From contig NZ_QJRJ01000075.1 of the NCBI RefSeq assembly GCF_003254625.1, positions 1 to 64,000 of the forward strand: a DNA stretch of 64,000 nucleotides, in the 5' to 3' direction. Made by a program: the position numbers and the translations under genes. Numbering within the stretch: position 1 is the stretch's first letter; every line of letters starts with the position of its first letter. The notes beneath the pieces are model-generated. The model was not told where the DNA came from. It saw nothing but the letters and a program-made list of their open reading frames with translations, and made no database searches. This DNA is from Flavobacterium ginsenosidimutans. Its GTDB lineage: Bacteria > Bacteroidota > Bacteroidia > Flavobacteriales > Flavobacteriaceae. Below are positions 8,962 through 18,565 of the stretch, one piece after another.

Positions 8962-8989
8962 AAAAGGTTTGACAATCGTCAAACCTTTT
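8962..8989. terminator. Bidirectional terminator
   Basis: 12-bp perfect stem (AAAAGGTTTGAC / GTCAAACCTTTT) with a 4-base loop between convergent genes, closing the metal operon on the plus strand and the DUF4082 gene on the minus strand. Confidence 0.85.
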
Positions 8990-9022
8990 CCTTTACTAAT
9001 TCAAAGCTATCCAAAATAAGAA

Positions 9023-9604
9023 TTATTCAGTTTGTTGAAAATCAAAGCTTAAATCTCCTGCATTGTAATTTGCCGAAACATTTGTCGGGAAAATTTGTGC
9101 AGTTCCAGAAACCCATCTGTATTCGTTGAATGTAATGTTTCCAGCAACAATAGGATACGTTACGTTCGAATTGTCAGCTTTGTTCTTTTTATACCAATCG
9201 TTAGAATTCATGGTAATCATGTATTTTTTGTCTTTTTCTAAAGCCAATTCGCTGATTTCTTTAGAAACTTGTACGTCTGCCGTTTCAACATTTAAAGTCT
9301 CAGAACGCAAAACAGTTTTTGCTGTATAATCCCAAATCGTTACCCGCACAGACGGGTTTGTCGACGGAAGCTTGAGCGTAATCGCTTTAATTTTTCCTTT
9401 GACCGTAGGCGTAAATACCAATCCGAATTCATAATCTCCAGAATTAATGAAGTTTGATACTGTACTAAAACCTGTTGCAGTATAATAAGCGTCAAGCGGA
9501 TTCTCTTTTTCAAATTTTGGTGTATTGTCATTGTCGTCGCTGCTACAAGAAATAGCCAAAGCGGCAGTTAGTAAAATGGTAAAAATGGTTTTGAAAGCTC
9601 TCAT
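9023..9604 (-). CDS. DUF4082 domain lipoprotein
   Basis: 193-aa lipoprotein (lipobox AISC, then SSDDND). The mature protein has the DUF4082 pattern: FSTVSNF near the start, EFGLVFTPTVKGKIKAITL, VTIWDYTAKTVLRSETL, and a C-terminal YPIVAGNITFNEYRWVSG. DUF4082 is a beta-sandwich found in surface and carbohydrate-related proteins. Here it is a stand-alone single-domain version. It is monocistronic, facing the metal operon across a shared terminator and divergent from the LytTR regulator gene. Function unknown. Confidence 0.8.
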   Translation of the reverse strand: MRAFKTIFTILLTAALAISCSSDDNDNTPKFEKENPLDAYYTATGFSTVSNFINSGDYEFGLVFTPTVKGKIKAITLKLPSTNPSVRVTIWDYTAKTVLRSETLNVETADVQVSKEISELALEKDKKYMITMNSNDWYKKNKADNSNVTYPIVAGNITFNEYRWVSGTAQIFPTNVSANYNAGDLSFDFQQTE

Positions 9605-9799
9605 AATAATCTAGTCTTAAAAAATTGGTTAAATGGTTCTTATTTAATTCAATAACATTATTTTTGTAAAACTCAAAAGTTCGTTTTTTTCCGTTTCCGA
9701 ATGATTTACAGGACAAATTTGAATCAATAAAATCATTGGAAAAACCACCAATAGACGAACAGCATTTTAAATAGACAGACAACATAAATCTAGGTTCGA

Positions 9800-10507
9800 A
9801 TGATGAAAAAATACAGTTGTATTATTGTTGATGATGACGAAATTGATAGGTTAACTGTATTGTCATTTGCCAAAAAGTTTCCTGTTCTGGATATTTTGGG
9901 TGTTTTCGAAACTGCCGAAGAAGCGCTTTCGTTTCTAGAAAAAGAAAAAATAGAAATCTTGTTTTTAGATATTGATATGCCTGGCTTAAACGGAATTGAA
10001 TTTAGAAAGCAAGCGCTCGAAGTTCCTGTCTGCGTTTTTATAACGGCACATCCTGAACATGCTGTAGAAAGTTTCCAGATCGAAACACTTGATTTTATTG
10101 TAAAACCTTTAAAACTAGATCGCTTTACTCAAACCATAAATCGTATTGAAGAATTTATGGAAATCAAACTGAAAGCTTCTCTATTTGAAGCGAGTATTGG
10201 TGGCGATACTATTTATATTAAAGAAGGACATGAACAAACCAAAGTAAAACTTCACGAAATTTTATATCTCGAAGCGCTAAAAGATTATACTTTGGTAGTT
10301 ACAGACCGAAAGAGGCATTGCGTGCTTTCGAGTATCGGAAATTTACTGAAAGAAGATCATTTTCAGTCTTTTGTCCGAATACATAGAAGTTATGCCGTGC
10401 AGAAACAATATGTTCAAAAAATAAATTCGAATGAAATTGTTTTGAATAATAATGCCATTATCCCAATTGGAAGAAGTTATAAGGAAAACTTAAATCTAAT
10501 GGCATGA
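9800..10507 (+). CDS. LytTR-family response regulator
   Basis: 235-aa response regulator. The receiver domain (residues 1-125) has the acidic pair (VDDDEID), the phospho-acceptor Asp57 in FLDIDMPG, the Thr in FITAHPEHA and the conserved Lys in FIVKPLK. The C-terminal LytTR DNA-binding domain (about 140-235) shows YIKEGHEQTKVKL, ILYLEALKDYT and FVRIHRSYAVQ. There is a double ATG at the start; either could be used. Its stop overlaps the start of the histidine kinase gene by 4 bp, so they form a cognate pair of the LytS/LytT style common in Bacteroidetes. Targets are unknown. Confidence 0.93.
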   Translation: MMKKYSCIIVDDDEIDRLTVLSFAKKFPVLDILGVFETAEEALSFLEKEKIEILFLDIDMPGLNGIEFRKQALEVPVCVFITAHPEHAVESFQIETLDFIVKPLKLDRFTQTINRIEEFMEIKLKASLFEASIGGDTIYIKEGHEQTKVKLHEILYLEALKDYTLVVTDRKRHCVLSSIGNLLKEDHFQSFVRIHRSYAVQKQYVQKINSNEIVLNNNAIIPIGRSYKENLNLMA

Positions 10508-12585
10508 AAAACTTAAAGTTCCTGCTTTTATTTTTTATAAGTTTTAATGCTTTTTCTCAGCGGGAACCTAATTTGGCACGTTATAAAACTATTGACGAAA
10601 AACTTAAAGTATGGCTGAAATACTCCACATCACTTTTAGATACCGAAGATTATTCGAGACTTATTCCTACCGCAGACAAAGGAATTTTGCTTTCTAAAAA
10701 CAACAATGCTTATTTAAGCCGCTTTTATCTTCAAAAAGGACTTGCTTACGAATTCACTAACAATCAATATCAAAAAGCATTAATAAATTATGAACTGGCT
10801 TGGAAATATGCCCATAAAGCCAAACATCTAAAAAACGAAACGACCATTTTAATGCGTCTTAATTACGTTTATTATTCGGTTCAGGATACCGTAAAAAGCA
10901 AATCTTTGGCAAACTATATCGAACAAGTTTTAGATACTACAAAAAGCAATTATACCAAAGCTATTTTAAACGGAAGTTTAGCCGAATATTATCAGAATAA
11001 TGCGCAATATGAAACCTTTATTGGTTATCAGTTAAAAGCGATTTCATACAAAAAACTGCTTAAAAAAGATAAAGTCAACGAAGAGAATATCGGAATATCT
11101 TATCTTCAAATTGGAAGTGCTTACACTAAAATGAAGCAGTATAATAAGGCGATAGAATATTTGAATGAAGCAAAGCCGTATATAAAAAATTCTCCCTACG
11201 TAAGTGCTTTTTTATGCAATTATTACTTGCAGAGTTTTGTTCCTTTAAAAAACATTGACAGTATTACAAAGTATTACAAACTCATACACATTTACCCTTC
11301 TAAAAAAGATTCTCTATTTCTTAATTTGAGTTTTGCAAACCGCAGTATGTCTGAGTATTATGCAAATGAACGCAAGCCTGACATCGCATATATTTATGCT
11401 GAAAAAGCCATTCGGTTTGGGCAAAAATCCAATGACGGAGATATGATCATGGAAGCTAATACCATAATGGGAAGAGTTTTATATGAAAAAGGAGAATACA
11501 GAAAAGCGATCGAAACACTGAAAAAAGCTTCAAAAAATGCCTTGCATTATGACAAAGAATCTTTTGTCATGATCAATAAAAAACTGTCTCAAAGTTATGC
11601 CGCGCTCGGACAATGGAAAGAAGCTTATTATTATAACGAAATCTACAGCAAAAACAATGACGAAATGATGGCACAGTCTGCTAAACAAAGCATTGCAACT
11701 GCCGAAGCGCGTTATCAGAATCAGACTAAACAGCAAAAAATCAAAAATCTTTCGACAGAAAATGACATTAAAAACATTCAAATTAAAGAAGTAAAACAAC
11801 AGCGTATATTTCTAATTTCGGGAATTGCTTTGGTTTGTATAATTGGGTTATTGTTAATGAAACAAAGTCAAAATCGAAAGAAAACCAATTTGAAGCTTCA
11901 GGCTTTAAATCAGGAATTGGACGAAGCCAATAAAATTAAAACCAGATTCTTTAGTATTTTAAATCATGATTTACGAAGTCCTATTTCAAATCTGATTCAT
12001 TTTTTACATCTTCAAAAAGAAAATCCTGAATTGATTGATGAAGAAACCGCATCGAGAATGCAGCATAAAATTACAACTGGAGCCGAAAATTTATTGTCAT
12101 CGATGGAAGATATTCTGCTTTGGAGCAAAGGACAGATGGAAAACTTTAAACCTCAGCCTAAAAAAATTGCCGTAACTATTTTATTCGATGAAACTGAAAA
12201 ACACTTTTCAAATATTGAAAACGTTGAAATCTTGTTCGAAAATCCTGAAAGCATAATTTTAGAAACAGACGAAAATTATCTAAAAACCATTATCAGGAAT
12301 TTGACAGGAAACGCCATAAAAGCATTAGACAAAACTCCGAATGCAAAAATTGTATGGAAAGCTTGGCATGAAAATCAGAAAAACTATCTTTCTATTACAG
12401 ATAACGGCCCAGGCGGAACGCAAGAAAAATTCAAGGCTTTATACAACGATTCAGAAGTAATTGGGATCAAATCGGGTTTAGGATTGCACTTAATTCGGGA
12501 CTTGGCTGCAGCCATTAACTGCAAAATCGAAGTTTGCTCGAAGCCAAATGCAGGAGCAACTTTTACCATTATTTTTAACGCATAA
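10504..12585 (+). CDS. TPR-containing sensor histidine kinase
   Basis: 693-aa hybrid-free sensor kinase. A signal peptide (ends AFSQ) is followed by a periplasmic TPR array through about residue 400, a short coiled coil, one membrane helix (about 433-450) and a cytoplasmic kinase core. The H-box is SILNHDLRSPISN (His near 487), the N-box NLTGNAIKAL near 600 and the G-box DNGPGGTQEKF near 633. This is a HisKA/HATPase kinase, whereas the partner is a LytTR regulator more often paired with His_kinase (LytS) types. The TPRs suggest that it senses a periplasmic protein or peptide. It is translationally coupled to the regulator. Confidence 0.92.
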   Translation: MKNLKFLLLFFISFNAFSQREPNLARYKTIDEKLKVWLKYSTSLLDTEDYSRLIPTADKGILLSKNNNAYLSRFYLQKGLAYEFTNNQYQKALINYELAWKYAHKAKHLKNETTILMRLNYVYYSVQDTVKSKSLANYIEQVLDTTKSNYTKAILNGSLAEYYQNNAQYETFIGYQLKAISYKKLLKKDKVNEENIGISYLQIGSAYTKMKQYNKAIEYLNEAKPYIKNSPYVSAFLCNYYLQSFVPLKNIDSITKYYKLIHIYPSKKDSLFLNLSFANRSMSEYYANERKPDIAYIYAEKAIRFGQKSNDGDMIMEANTIMGRVLYEKGEYRKAIETLKKASKNALHYDKESFVMINKKLSQSYAALGQWKEAYYYNEIYSKNNDEMMAQSAKQSIATAEARYQNQTKQQKIKNLSTENDIKNIQIKEVKQQRIFLISGIALVCIIGLLLMKQSQNRKKTNLKLQALNQELDEANKIKTRFFSILNHDLRSPISNLIHFLHLQKENPELIDEETASRMQHKITTGAENLLSSMEDILLWSKGQMENFKPQPKKIAVTILFDETEKHFSNIENVEILFENPESIILETDENYLKTIIRNLTGNAIKALDKTPNAKIVWKAWHENQKNYLSITDNGPGGTQEKFKALYNDSEVIGIKSGLGLHLIRDLAAAINCKIEVCSKPNAGATFTIIFNA

Positions 12586-12595
12586 AGTTATTTTT

Positions 12596-12730
12596 AACAC
12601 ATAGAAACATAGAATTTTCTTTGTGATTAAAGGCGTTTCACTTATTTAAATTCACATAGCTATGTGTAGAAACTAGTTTTTCTCTTTGATCTCCTTTACG
12701 CTAAAAACAAAATCTATGTTTCTATGTGTT
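12596..12730. repeat. Intergenic inverted-repeat element, ACACATAG family
   Basis: The 18-bp arms are perfect (AACACATAGAAACATAGA at 12596-12613 and its complement at 12713-12730). The interior holds a second short palindrome (CACATAGCTATGTG) and the string GGCGTTTCACTTATTT. A relative with the same arms and the same interior string in the opposite orientation lies at 59185-59339. Confidence 0.75.
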
Positions 12731-12755
12731 AGAAAAAACTCATTTTATATCCAAT

Positions 12756-12787
12756 AAAAAAGGTCCAACTTTCGTCGGACCTTTTTT
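12756..12787. terminator. Terminator after trxA
   Basis: AAAAAGGTCC...GGACCTTTTTT hairpin with flanking A and T runs, 20 bp beyond the trxA stop codon. It can act in both directions, also ending read-through from the kinase. Confidence 0.75.
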
Positions 12788-12807
12788 ATATTAATCGTAA
12801 TCTGAGA

Positions 12808-13125
12808 TTACAATAAAGCGTCTAAACTATCTGCGTAGGCTTGTTTCGGAGCTACTCCTACTTGTTTTCCTACTACTTCACCATTTTGAAACACCAAAAC
12901 GGTTGGTATGTTACGCACACCATATTTTGCAGCGAATTCTTGGTTAGCATCTACATCTACTTTACCAACAACTACTTTACCAGCGTACTCTTCGCTTAAT
13001 TGGTCAATGATTGGACCAACCATTCTACAAGGACCACACCATGCTGCCCAAAAATCTACCATTACTGGTTTATCTGATTTTAAAACTACTTCATCAAAAG
13101 TAGCATCTGTTATTGCTAATGCCAT
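12808..13125 (-). CDS. trxA: Thioredoxin
   Basis: 105-aa thioredoxin. The redox motif WCGPC is at residues 29-33 after the usual VMVDFWAAW strand, the cis-proline is in RNIPTVLVF, and the length is that of classic thioredoxin. There is no signal peptide, so it is the cytoplasmic dithiol reductant for ribonucleotide reductase, peroxiredoxins and similar partners. Monocistronic with its own terminator. The 231-bp gap on its upstream side holds the promoters of this gene and the divergent AsmA gene; no clear TAnnTTTG match was fixed for either. Confidence 0.97.
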   Translation of the reverse strand: MALAITDATFDEVVLKSDKPVMVDFWAAWCGPCRMVGPIIDQLSEEYAGKVVVGKVDVDANQEFAAKYGVRNIPTVLVFQNGEVVGKQVGVAPKQAYADSLDALL

Positions 13126-13356
13126 AATATATTAAGATTAAAATTATGTCTGAATATTTAACTTTCAAACTACAGTACAAATTTAAAAATTTAAAATAAA
13201 TCAAACACGATTACTAAATTAGTTTTCATTATAAATGTATTGTCATTAATTATGAACTATACAAAACTAAATTTACAATTTATTTACCTGAAAATCAAAC
13301 TAATAAAAAGTTAAAGTTTTTTGTAGTATCTTTAATACATTCAAAATTCGGCTACT

Positions 13357-15828
13357 ATGAAAGAAGCTTTATCCAAAACCAAATCCTTTCTGCAATCTGA
13401 TTCTTTTAAAAAGTATGCCAAACGTTTTGGATATTTTATCTTGGGCTTAATTGCAATTCTTCTGCTTGCTTGCGGAGGTTTGTCCATTTATTTCAACCGA
13501 CACAAAACCGAAATTATTGCGAAAGTCAATACCAAAATCAACGAAAATATAAATGGTAAATTTCATATTACCGATTTCCATTATAAGTTTCTAACGGGTT
13601 TTCCCTACTTCACATTGGCATTAAATGATGTCGAAATAAAAGACAATAAATGGCCAACTCACAAGCATACTCTGCTTAGAGCAAAAGAAATCGAAGCACG
13701 ATTAAATGTTTGGAGCTTACTACATCATGAAATCAACATTCATAAAATCTTAATCAACGACGCCGATATTTATATTTATAAAGCCGAAGATGGTTATTCT
13801 AATGCTAATATTTTTAAGCCAAAAAAGAAAAAACCTAAAACCGATAAAGAGAAACCTGAAACTACAATTGATCAAGTTAGCTTGAGTGAAGTTCACGTAA
13901 TTATCAACAATCATTTAGGACATAAATTGTTTGATTTTGATGTGGCGAGTTTGGAGTCAAAAGTAAATTATGATGACGACAGCTGGCAGACTAATCTGTA
14001 TTTGAAAACCAAAATTAACAGTCTAGCTTTTAATACCGTTCATGGAAGTTTTGCCAAAGAAAAAGTTCTAGAAGGCAATTTTGACATTTCGTATGCTGAA
14101 GCCAATCAAAAAATAGATATCAAAACTCAAAAACTCAAAATTGGATCTGATGCCTTTGATATTGTTGCTTTCTTTAATATCGGGAAAAGCAATTCGCTTT
14201 TCGGAATCAATATAGGAACGGATATTTTATGGCAAAATGCTTCTAATTTATTGTCTGGAAATATCAGTTCGAAGCTGAATAAATTCGATATAAAAAAACC
14301 GATTAAAGTAAACTGCGACATCAAAGGCGATTTGAATGTTGAGGGCGATCCGAAAATTGTAGTGCAAGCAGACGTGAGAGACAACGAATTGAGCATTCCG
14401 GATGGTTTGTTTACCAATTGTTCTTTCAAAGGAATTTTTACCAACACTTTTAAACCCGAAAAGGAATCCAGCGATCCGAATTCAGCTATTATTTTGACCA
14501 ATTTTAAAGCTGAATACGAAAGTATTCCATTAAAAATTGCACAAGCGGTTATCAATGATTTAGAAAAACCAATTGCAACTGGAGTTGTAAATTCTGATTT
14601 TGATATTTCAAAATTGAACGGAATGATGAACGAGAAAATTATTCATTTTGAAAGCGGTCATGCCAAAGCCAATTTGAAATTTCAGTTTGACATTGTCGAT
14701 TTGTACATTAATAAACCCAAATTTACAGGCGATGTAGATATTACTGATGCCACATTTGATTATCTTCCAAAAAGCATTCACGCCGAAAAAACGGCAGTGC
14801 AATTGTCGTTTACGCAAGAAGCGCTTTACATTAAAAAAATTGCCTACAAACACAAAAAGAACATTATCCGCATTGACGGAAAAATCGATAATTTCCTGAA
14901 TCTCTATTACGATGCACCCGAAAAAATGGTCGTAAACTGGAATATTTACTGTCCAAATATTGACGTAAAACAGTTTTTGGGCGTTTTAAAAAATTCTCCA
15001 AAACAGAAAGTAGCAGAGAAAAAAACAGTTAAAAAGAATGTCAATTTTACAAATCAGTTAAGATCGGTAATCGAAAAATGTACGGCTGTAATTAATCTAA
15101 AAGCTGATAAAATCACGTATGGCGCGCTTACTGCAACCAATACGCAAGCAACGCTACAGATGCTCAATTCTAAAGTTCTGCTCAAAAACGGAAAACTACA
15201 AACCTCTGGCGGAAATATTAATTTTAGCGGTTCTGTTCAACCAAGCGGAAATCGTTATGTTTTTACTTCAAACGCGCAAGTAAACCGAGTAGATATTGCC
15301 AGCTTTTTAAGGTCTTTCAACAATTTTGGAATCAAATCTTTTAGTCCCAAAAACATTCGCGGCCGATTAACCAGCAATGCTAATGTTGCAGGTTTAATGA
15401 GCAGTACGGGAGATTTGATTGTGAACTCGATGAAAGGAAAACTCGATTTTAATGTCAACCAAGGCGCATTAATCAATTTTGAACCGATTATGAAAGTCGG
15501 AAAATTTGCTTTCCCGTTTCGTGATGTAGAGAATATTACTTTCAGCGATTTGTCAGGTTCGCTTAATCTTCGCGGCGAGCAAATCGATATCCATAAATTG
15601 ACTATAAGTTCGAGCGTTCTCAACCTTGATGCAGAAGGCGTTTATTCTTTCGGCCGAGGCACCAATCTCGCGCTTACAGTTCCGCTAAGAAACTCCAAAA
15701 ACGACGCCAAACTCGCCACCAAAGAAGAACGAAAAGCCGTTCGCGAAAAGGGTATTGTCCTGCATTTGATTGCTTATGATAATGAAGGAAAAATGAAGGT
15801 TAAGTGGGGGAAGAAGGATAAGGGGTAA
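13357..15828 (+). CDS. AsmA family inner-membrane protein
   Basis: 823-aa protein with one N-terminal membrane helix (residues 24-46) and a very long, repetitive beta-rich periplasmic part typical of the AsmA/TamB/YhdP group. Key segments are the N-terminal VNTKINENINGKFHITDFHYKFLTGFPYFTLALNDVEI and a C-terminal AsmA-like region (about 650-815). The family is thought to move lipids between membranes as extended grooves. A Lys/Pro-rich linker (KPKKKKPKTDKEKPE) sits near residue 150. It is monocistronic; the restriction island begins 96 bp downstream. Family is firm, substrate unknown. Confidence 0.88.
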   Translation: MKEALSKTKSFLQSDSFKKYAKRFGYFILGLIAILLLACGGLSIYFNRHKTEIIAKVNTKINENINGKFHITDFHYKFLTGFPYFTLALNDVEIKDNKWPTHKHTLLRAKEIEARLNVWSLLHHEINIHKILINDADIYIYKAEDGYSNANIFKPKKKKPKTDKEKPETTIDQVSLSEVHVIINNHLGHKLFDFDVASLESKVNYDDDSWQTNLYLKTKINSLAFNTVHGSFAKEKVLEGNFDISYAEANQKIDIKTQKLKIGSDAFDIVAFFNIGKSNSLFGINIGTDILWQNASNLLSGNISSKLNKFDIKKPIKVNCDIKGDLNVEGDPKIVVQADVRDNELSIPDGLFTNCSFKGIFTNTFKPEKESSDPNSAIILTNFKAEYESIPLKIAQAVINDLEKPIATGVVNSDFDISKLNGMMNEKIIHFESGHAKANLKFQFDIVDLYINKPKFTGDVDITDATFDYLPKSIHAEKTAVQLSFTQEALYIKKIAYKHKKNIIRIDGKIDNFLNLYYDAPEKMVVNWNIYCPNIDVKQFLGVLKNSPKQKVAEKKTVKKNVNFTNQLRSVIEKCTAVINLKADKITYGALTATNTQATLQMLNSKVLLKNGKLQTSGGNINFSGSVQPSGNRYVFTSNAQVNRVDIASFLRSFNNFGIKSFSPKNIRGRLTSNANVAGLMSSTGDLIVNSMKGKLDFNVNQGALINFEPIMKVGKFAFPFRDVENITFSDLSGSLNLRGEQIDIHKLTISSSVLNLDAEGVYSFGRGTNLALTVPLRNSKNDAKLATKEERKAVREKGIVLHLIAYDNEGKMKVKWGKKDKG

Positions 15829-15924
15829 GCAAATAATTACTGCTTATCAACTCCGTTTTGTGGAAAACATAATTCCTGATTTTGGATTATTATTCCTAAA
15901 TTGCACCACTAATTTTAGCGCAAA

Positions 15925-17160
15925 ATGAAGGGAGAAGAAAAGATCAACATTGACGAATTTGATGGTAAAAAATTTAAAAATCGCTTTGTAGAAGAAGACG
16001 ATAATAGAAAAGCCGTTGTTACACATTATCTGCACAATTATCACAATGGCGTTAAAGATCATTTTGAAGAAGAAGCTGCTCACTACATAAAACAAATTGT
16101 TGAATATAAGAATGAAGAAGAGAAACTAAATATGGTTTCTGATTCTGCATTACAACAATTACTTTTTGAAGTGGAAGATGTTCCGTTTCCTACTCCCGAA
16201 AATTATACTTTTAAATTTATCGACCTTTTTGCAGGAATTGGTGGTTTTAGAATTGCATTGCAGAATTTAGGTGGTAAATGTGTTTATACGAGTGAATGGA
16301 ATGTAGATTCGCAGAAAACATATCGTGAAAATTTTGGTCAAATTCCATTTGGAGATATAACACAAAAAAGTACAAAAAATTATATTCCAGATGATTTTCA
16401 AGTTTTATGTGCTGGATTTCCATGCCAAGCCTTTTCAATAGCTGGCTATCGAAAAGGTTTTCATGACACTAGAGGAACTTTATTTTTTGATCTAGAAAAA
16501 ATTATTGAAACCAAAAGACCTAAAGTAGTTTTTCTTGAAAACGTAAAAAATCTAGTTTCTCACGATAAAGGAAACACGTTCAAAGTAATTTTAGAGATAT
16601 TAGAAGAAAAACTTGGCTACAAAGCATATACTAAAATTTTAAATTCTTCTACGCACGCTAATGTTCCGCAAAATAGAGAACGTATTTTTATTGTAGCATT
16701 TGACAAAGAACAAGTTCCAAATCATGGAGATTTTAAATTTCCCGAGCCTATTCCTTTAACTAGAACAATCCATGATATTTTAGAAAAAGGAAAACAGGCA
16801 GATAATTTATATTACAAAAAAGACCACCAATACTATCCCGAATTAGAAAAAACAATAACTTCAAAAGATACAATATATCAATGGAGAAGAGTTTATGTTA
16901 GAGAAAACAAAAACCAAGTTTGCCCAACTTTAACAGCTAATATGGGGACAGGTGGGCATAATGTGCCTTTGATACTAGATGATTATGGCATTAGAAAATT
17001 AACTCCAAAAGAATGTTTTGCTTTTCAAGGATATCCAATGGATAAATATATTTTACCAAATATTGCCAATAGTAAATTATATATGCAGGCTGGAAATTCA
17101 GTTACAACACCATTAATTGAAAGAATTAGTCAAGAAATTTTAAATATTTTACGCCCATGA
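15925..17160 (+). CDS. DNA (cytosine-5) methyltransferase
   Basis: 411-aa C5-type modification methyltransferase. Motif I LFAGIGGFR is at 101-109, catalytic motif IV GFPCQAFS has Cys167, motif VI ENV is at 205-207, motif VIII QNRER at 249-253, and motif X QAGNSV at 388-393. The target-recognition stretch is roughly 265-330. An acidic/basic extension of about 95 residues precedes motif I, longer than in minimal enzymes; its role is unknown. Its stop overlaps the start of the next gene by 4 bp, making a classical type II pair. The gene and its neighbours look more AT-rich than the housekeeping genes around them, consistent with horizontal transfer. Confidence 0.95.
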   Translation: MKGEEKINIDEFDGKKFKNRFVEEDDNRKAVVTHYLHNYHNGVKDHFEEEAAHYIKQIVEYKNEEEKLNMVSDSALQQLLFEVEDVPFPTPENYTFKFIDLFAGIGGFRIALQNLGGKCVYTSEWNVDSQKTYRENFGQIPFGDITQKSTKNYIPDDFQVLCAGFPCQAFSIAGYRKGFHDTRGTLFFDLEKIIETKRPKVVFLENVKNLVSHDKGNTFKVILEILEEKLGYKAYTKILNSSTHANVPQNRERIFIVAFDKEQVPNHGDFKFPEPIPLTRTIHDILEKGKQADNLYYKKDHQYYPELEKTITSKDTIYQWRRVYVRENKNQVCPTLTANMGTGGHNVPLILDDYGIRKLTPKECFAFQGYPMDKYILPNIANSKLYMQAGNSVTTPLIERISQEILNILRP

Positions 17161-18470
17161 GTGTTTGGGATAAATTTTCCATCGAACAACAAAATGAGTA
17201 CATAAAGTTTTTGCAAGTTTATGGAGCATTATCAAACCTCTTTCGCCAAAAACAAGGAGATTTAATTCCGTATCTTGATTCTAAATTTCAGGAAACTGTC
17301 TTTACAAAAATTTTTAATAGTCAAAATGTTGATATTGGAAATACTCCACACGACGTACTTTCAATATTTGATAATGAACGTATCGGAATTGGCTTAAAGA
17401 CTTGGATGGGAAGTAAGCCATCTTTTCAGAAAGTTATGCAACTTAAGCGTTATCAAAATGATATTAATGAATATCGTAGCGACTTACATTCCTTAGCATA
17501 TAAAATTTCTGAGATTAAAAATCAGAGAATGCAAAGTGATTACGAACGATTAGGACTATCTGAAGACAAAAATATATATCATTACATAACACGTGATCAA
17601 GGTGTTTTTACTATTAATGAATGTGCATATCCTTTAATTGATGTACATAAAATTAAAGATTTTAATGCAACATCATCCGCTTTATCTTGGTCTGATGGAA
17701 ACAAAGATTATAGATATACATTTGCTGATTCTCAAATATGGCAAAAATTTGACTCTGACAAATACAATACTATCACACTCAATAAATTTGATGTGAAAAT
17801 TATTGAGGATCCTTTTTCATTTTTACTGAAAGCATACTTTGACCTTGTTGAAACAACAAAAGTTGCAGAACCTGATATAATTGAAGTTTACTTACCTCTA
17901 TATTCATATCAATCTAAGGAAATAGGAGAAAAATCTGGATTAAATGCCTGGAATGCTGCGCCTAAAAATAAAGGAAGCAATACTCCAAGGCCTTTAAATG
18001 AAATTTACGTCCCTATTCCAAGAGAATTTCATAAAAAGCATCCTGATTTTTTTACATCTAACATCTTTGAATTTGAAAAGATTAAAGAAGATTATAAAGG
18101 CCCTTCAGATGAAAAACCTGAAGTACGTTTTTCATTAAAGCTACCAAATGGAAAAATAATTCCTGCTTTAGTTACCCAAGACAACATGAAAGGTTTGCAA
18201 TCTGGAAGCAATACTTTAAAAGATGAAAACGGAAAAAGATTTGGACAATCTGCGTTAGGTCAGTGGCTACTTATAGATGTTTTAGGGCTCAAAGAAAGAG
18301 AACCTGTAACTCGTGAATGGTTAGAAAAGAAAGGAACAGATTCCGTTCGTTTGTGGCGGAATAAAAATGATTATAGTATAATTAATATTGATTTCGCTCC
18401 TATTGGCTCTTTTGAATTGTTCATGAAAGATGAACCAGTTCCGCTGGATGAAGATAATTTCACAATTTAG
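17157..18470 (+). CDS. Type II restriction endonuclease, NgoFVII-like C-terminal domain
   Basis: 437-aa protein coupled to the methyltransferase. The C-terminal part, about 285-425 (IYVPIPREFHKKHPDFF, FSLKLPNGKIIPALVTQDN, ALGQWLLIDVLGLKEREPVT, GTDSVRLW, IDFAPIGSFELFM), matches the B3-like DNA-recognition domain I associate with NgoFVII/BfiI-type enzymes. I cannot find a clean phospholipase-D HxK motif in the N-terminal half. Residues 46-81 (FQETVF...HDVLSIFDNERIGIGLKTW) could instead be a diverged PD-(D/E)xK core. The role as cognate nuclease is inferred from position plus the C-terminal domain; the cut site is unknown. Confidence 0.75.
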   Translation: MSVWDKFSIEQQNEYIKFLQVYGALSNLFRQKQGDLIPYLDSKFQETVFTKIFNSQNVDIGNTPHDVLSIFDNERIGIGLKTWMGSKPSFQKVMQLKRYQNDINEYRSDLHSLAYKISEIKNQRMQSDYERLGLSEDKNIYHYITRDQGVFTINECAYPLIDVHKIKDFNATSSALSWSDGNKDYRYTFADSQIWQKFDSDKYNTITLNKFDVKIIEDPFSFLLKAYFDLVETTKVAEPDIIEVYLPLYSYQSKEIGEKSGLNAWNAAPKNKGSNTPRPLNEIYVPIPREFHKKHPDFFTSNIFEFEKIKEDYKGPSDEKPEVRFSLKLPNGKIIPALVTQDNMKGLQSGSNTLKDENGKRFGQSALGQWLLIDVLGLKEREPVTREWLEKKGTDSVRLWRNKNDYSIINIDFAPIGSFELFMKDEPVPLDEDNFTI

Positions 18471-18565
18471 AGACAAGTTTATTTAAATCTACATAATAGA
18501 ACTAATTTTATCAAACGAATAATCATATTAACGATTACTTTTTATAAATTTCTAAAAAACTTTTT

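Noticed and set aside
12808..13125. trxA considered as a type II thioredoxin-like thiol reductase with signal peptide
   Set aside because: No signal peptide and classic WCGPC with normal length; ordinary thioredoxin.
14127..14555. 142-aa open frame antisense to the AsmA-type gene
   Set aside because: Shadow of the plus-strand gene; no start signals or recognisable domain.
17157..18470. Endonuclease called as a phospholipase-D type nuclease on the basis of VHKIKDF
   Set aside because: The spacing does not fit HxK(x)4D, so only the C-terminal recognition domain was used for the call.
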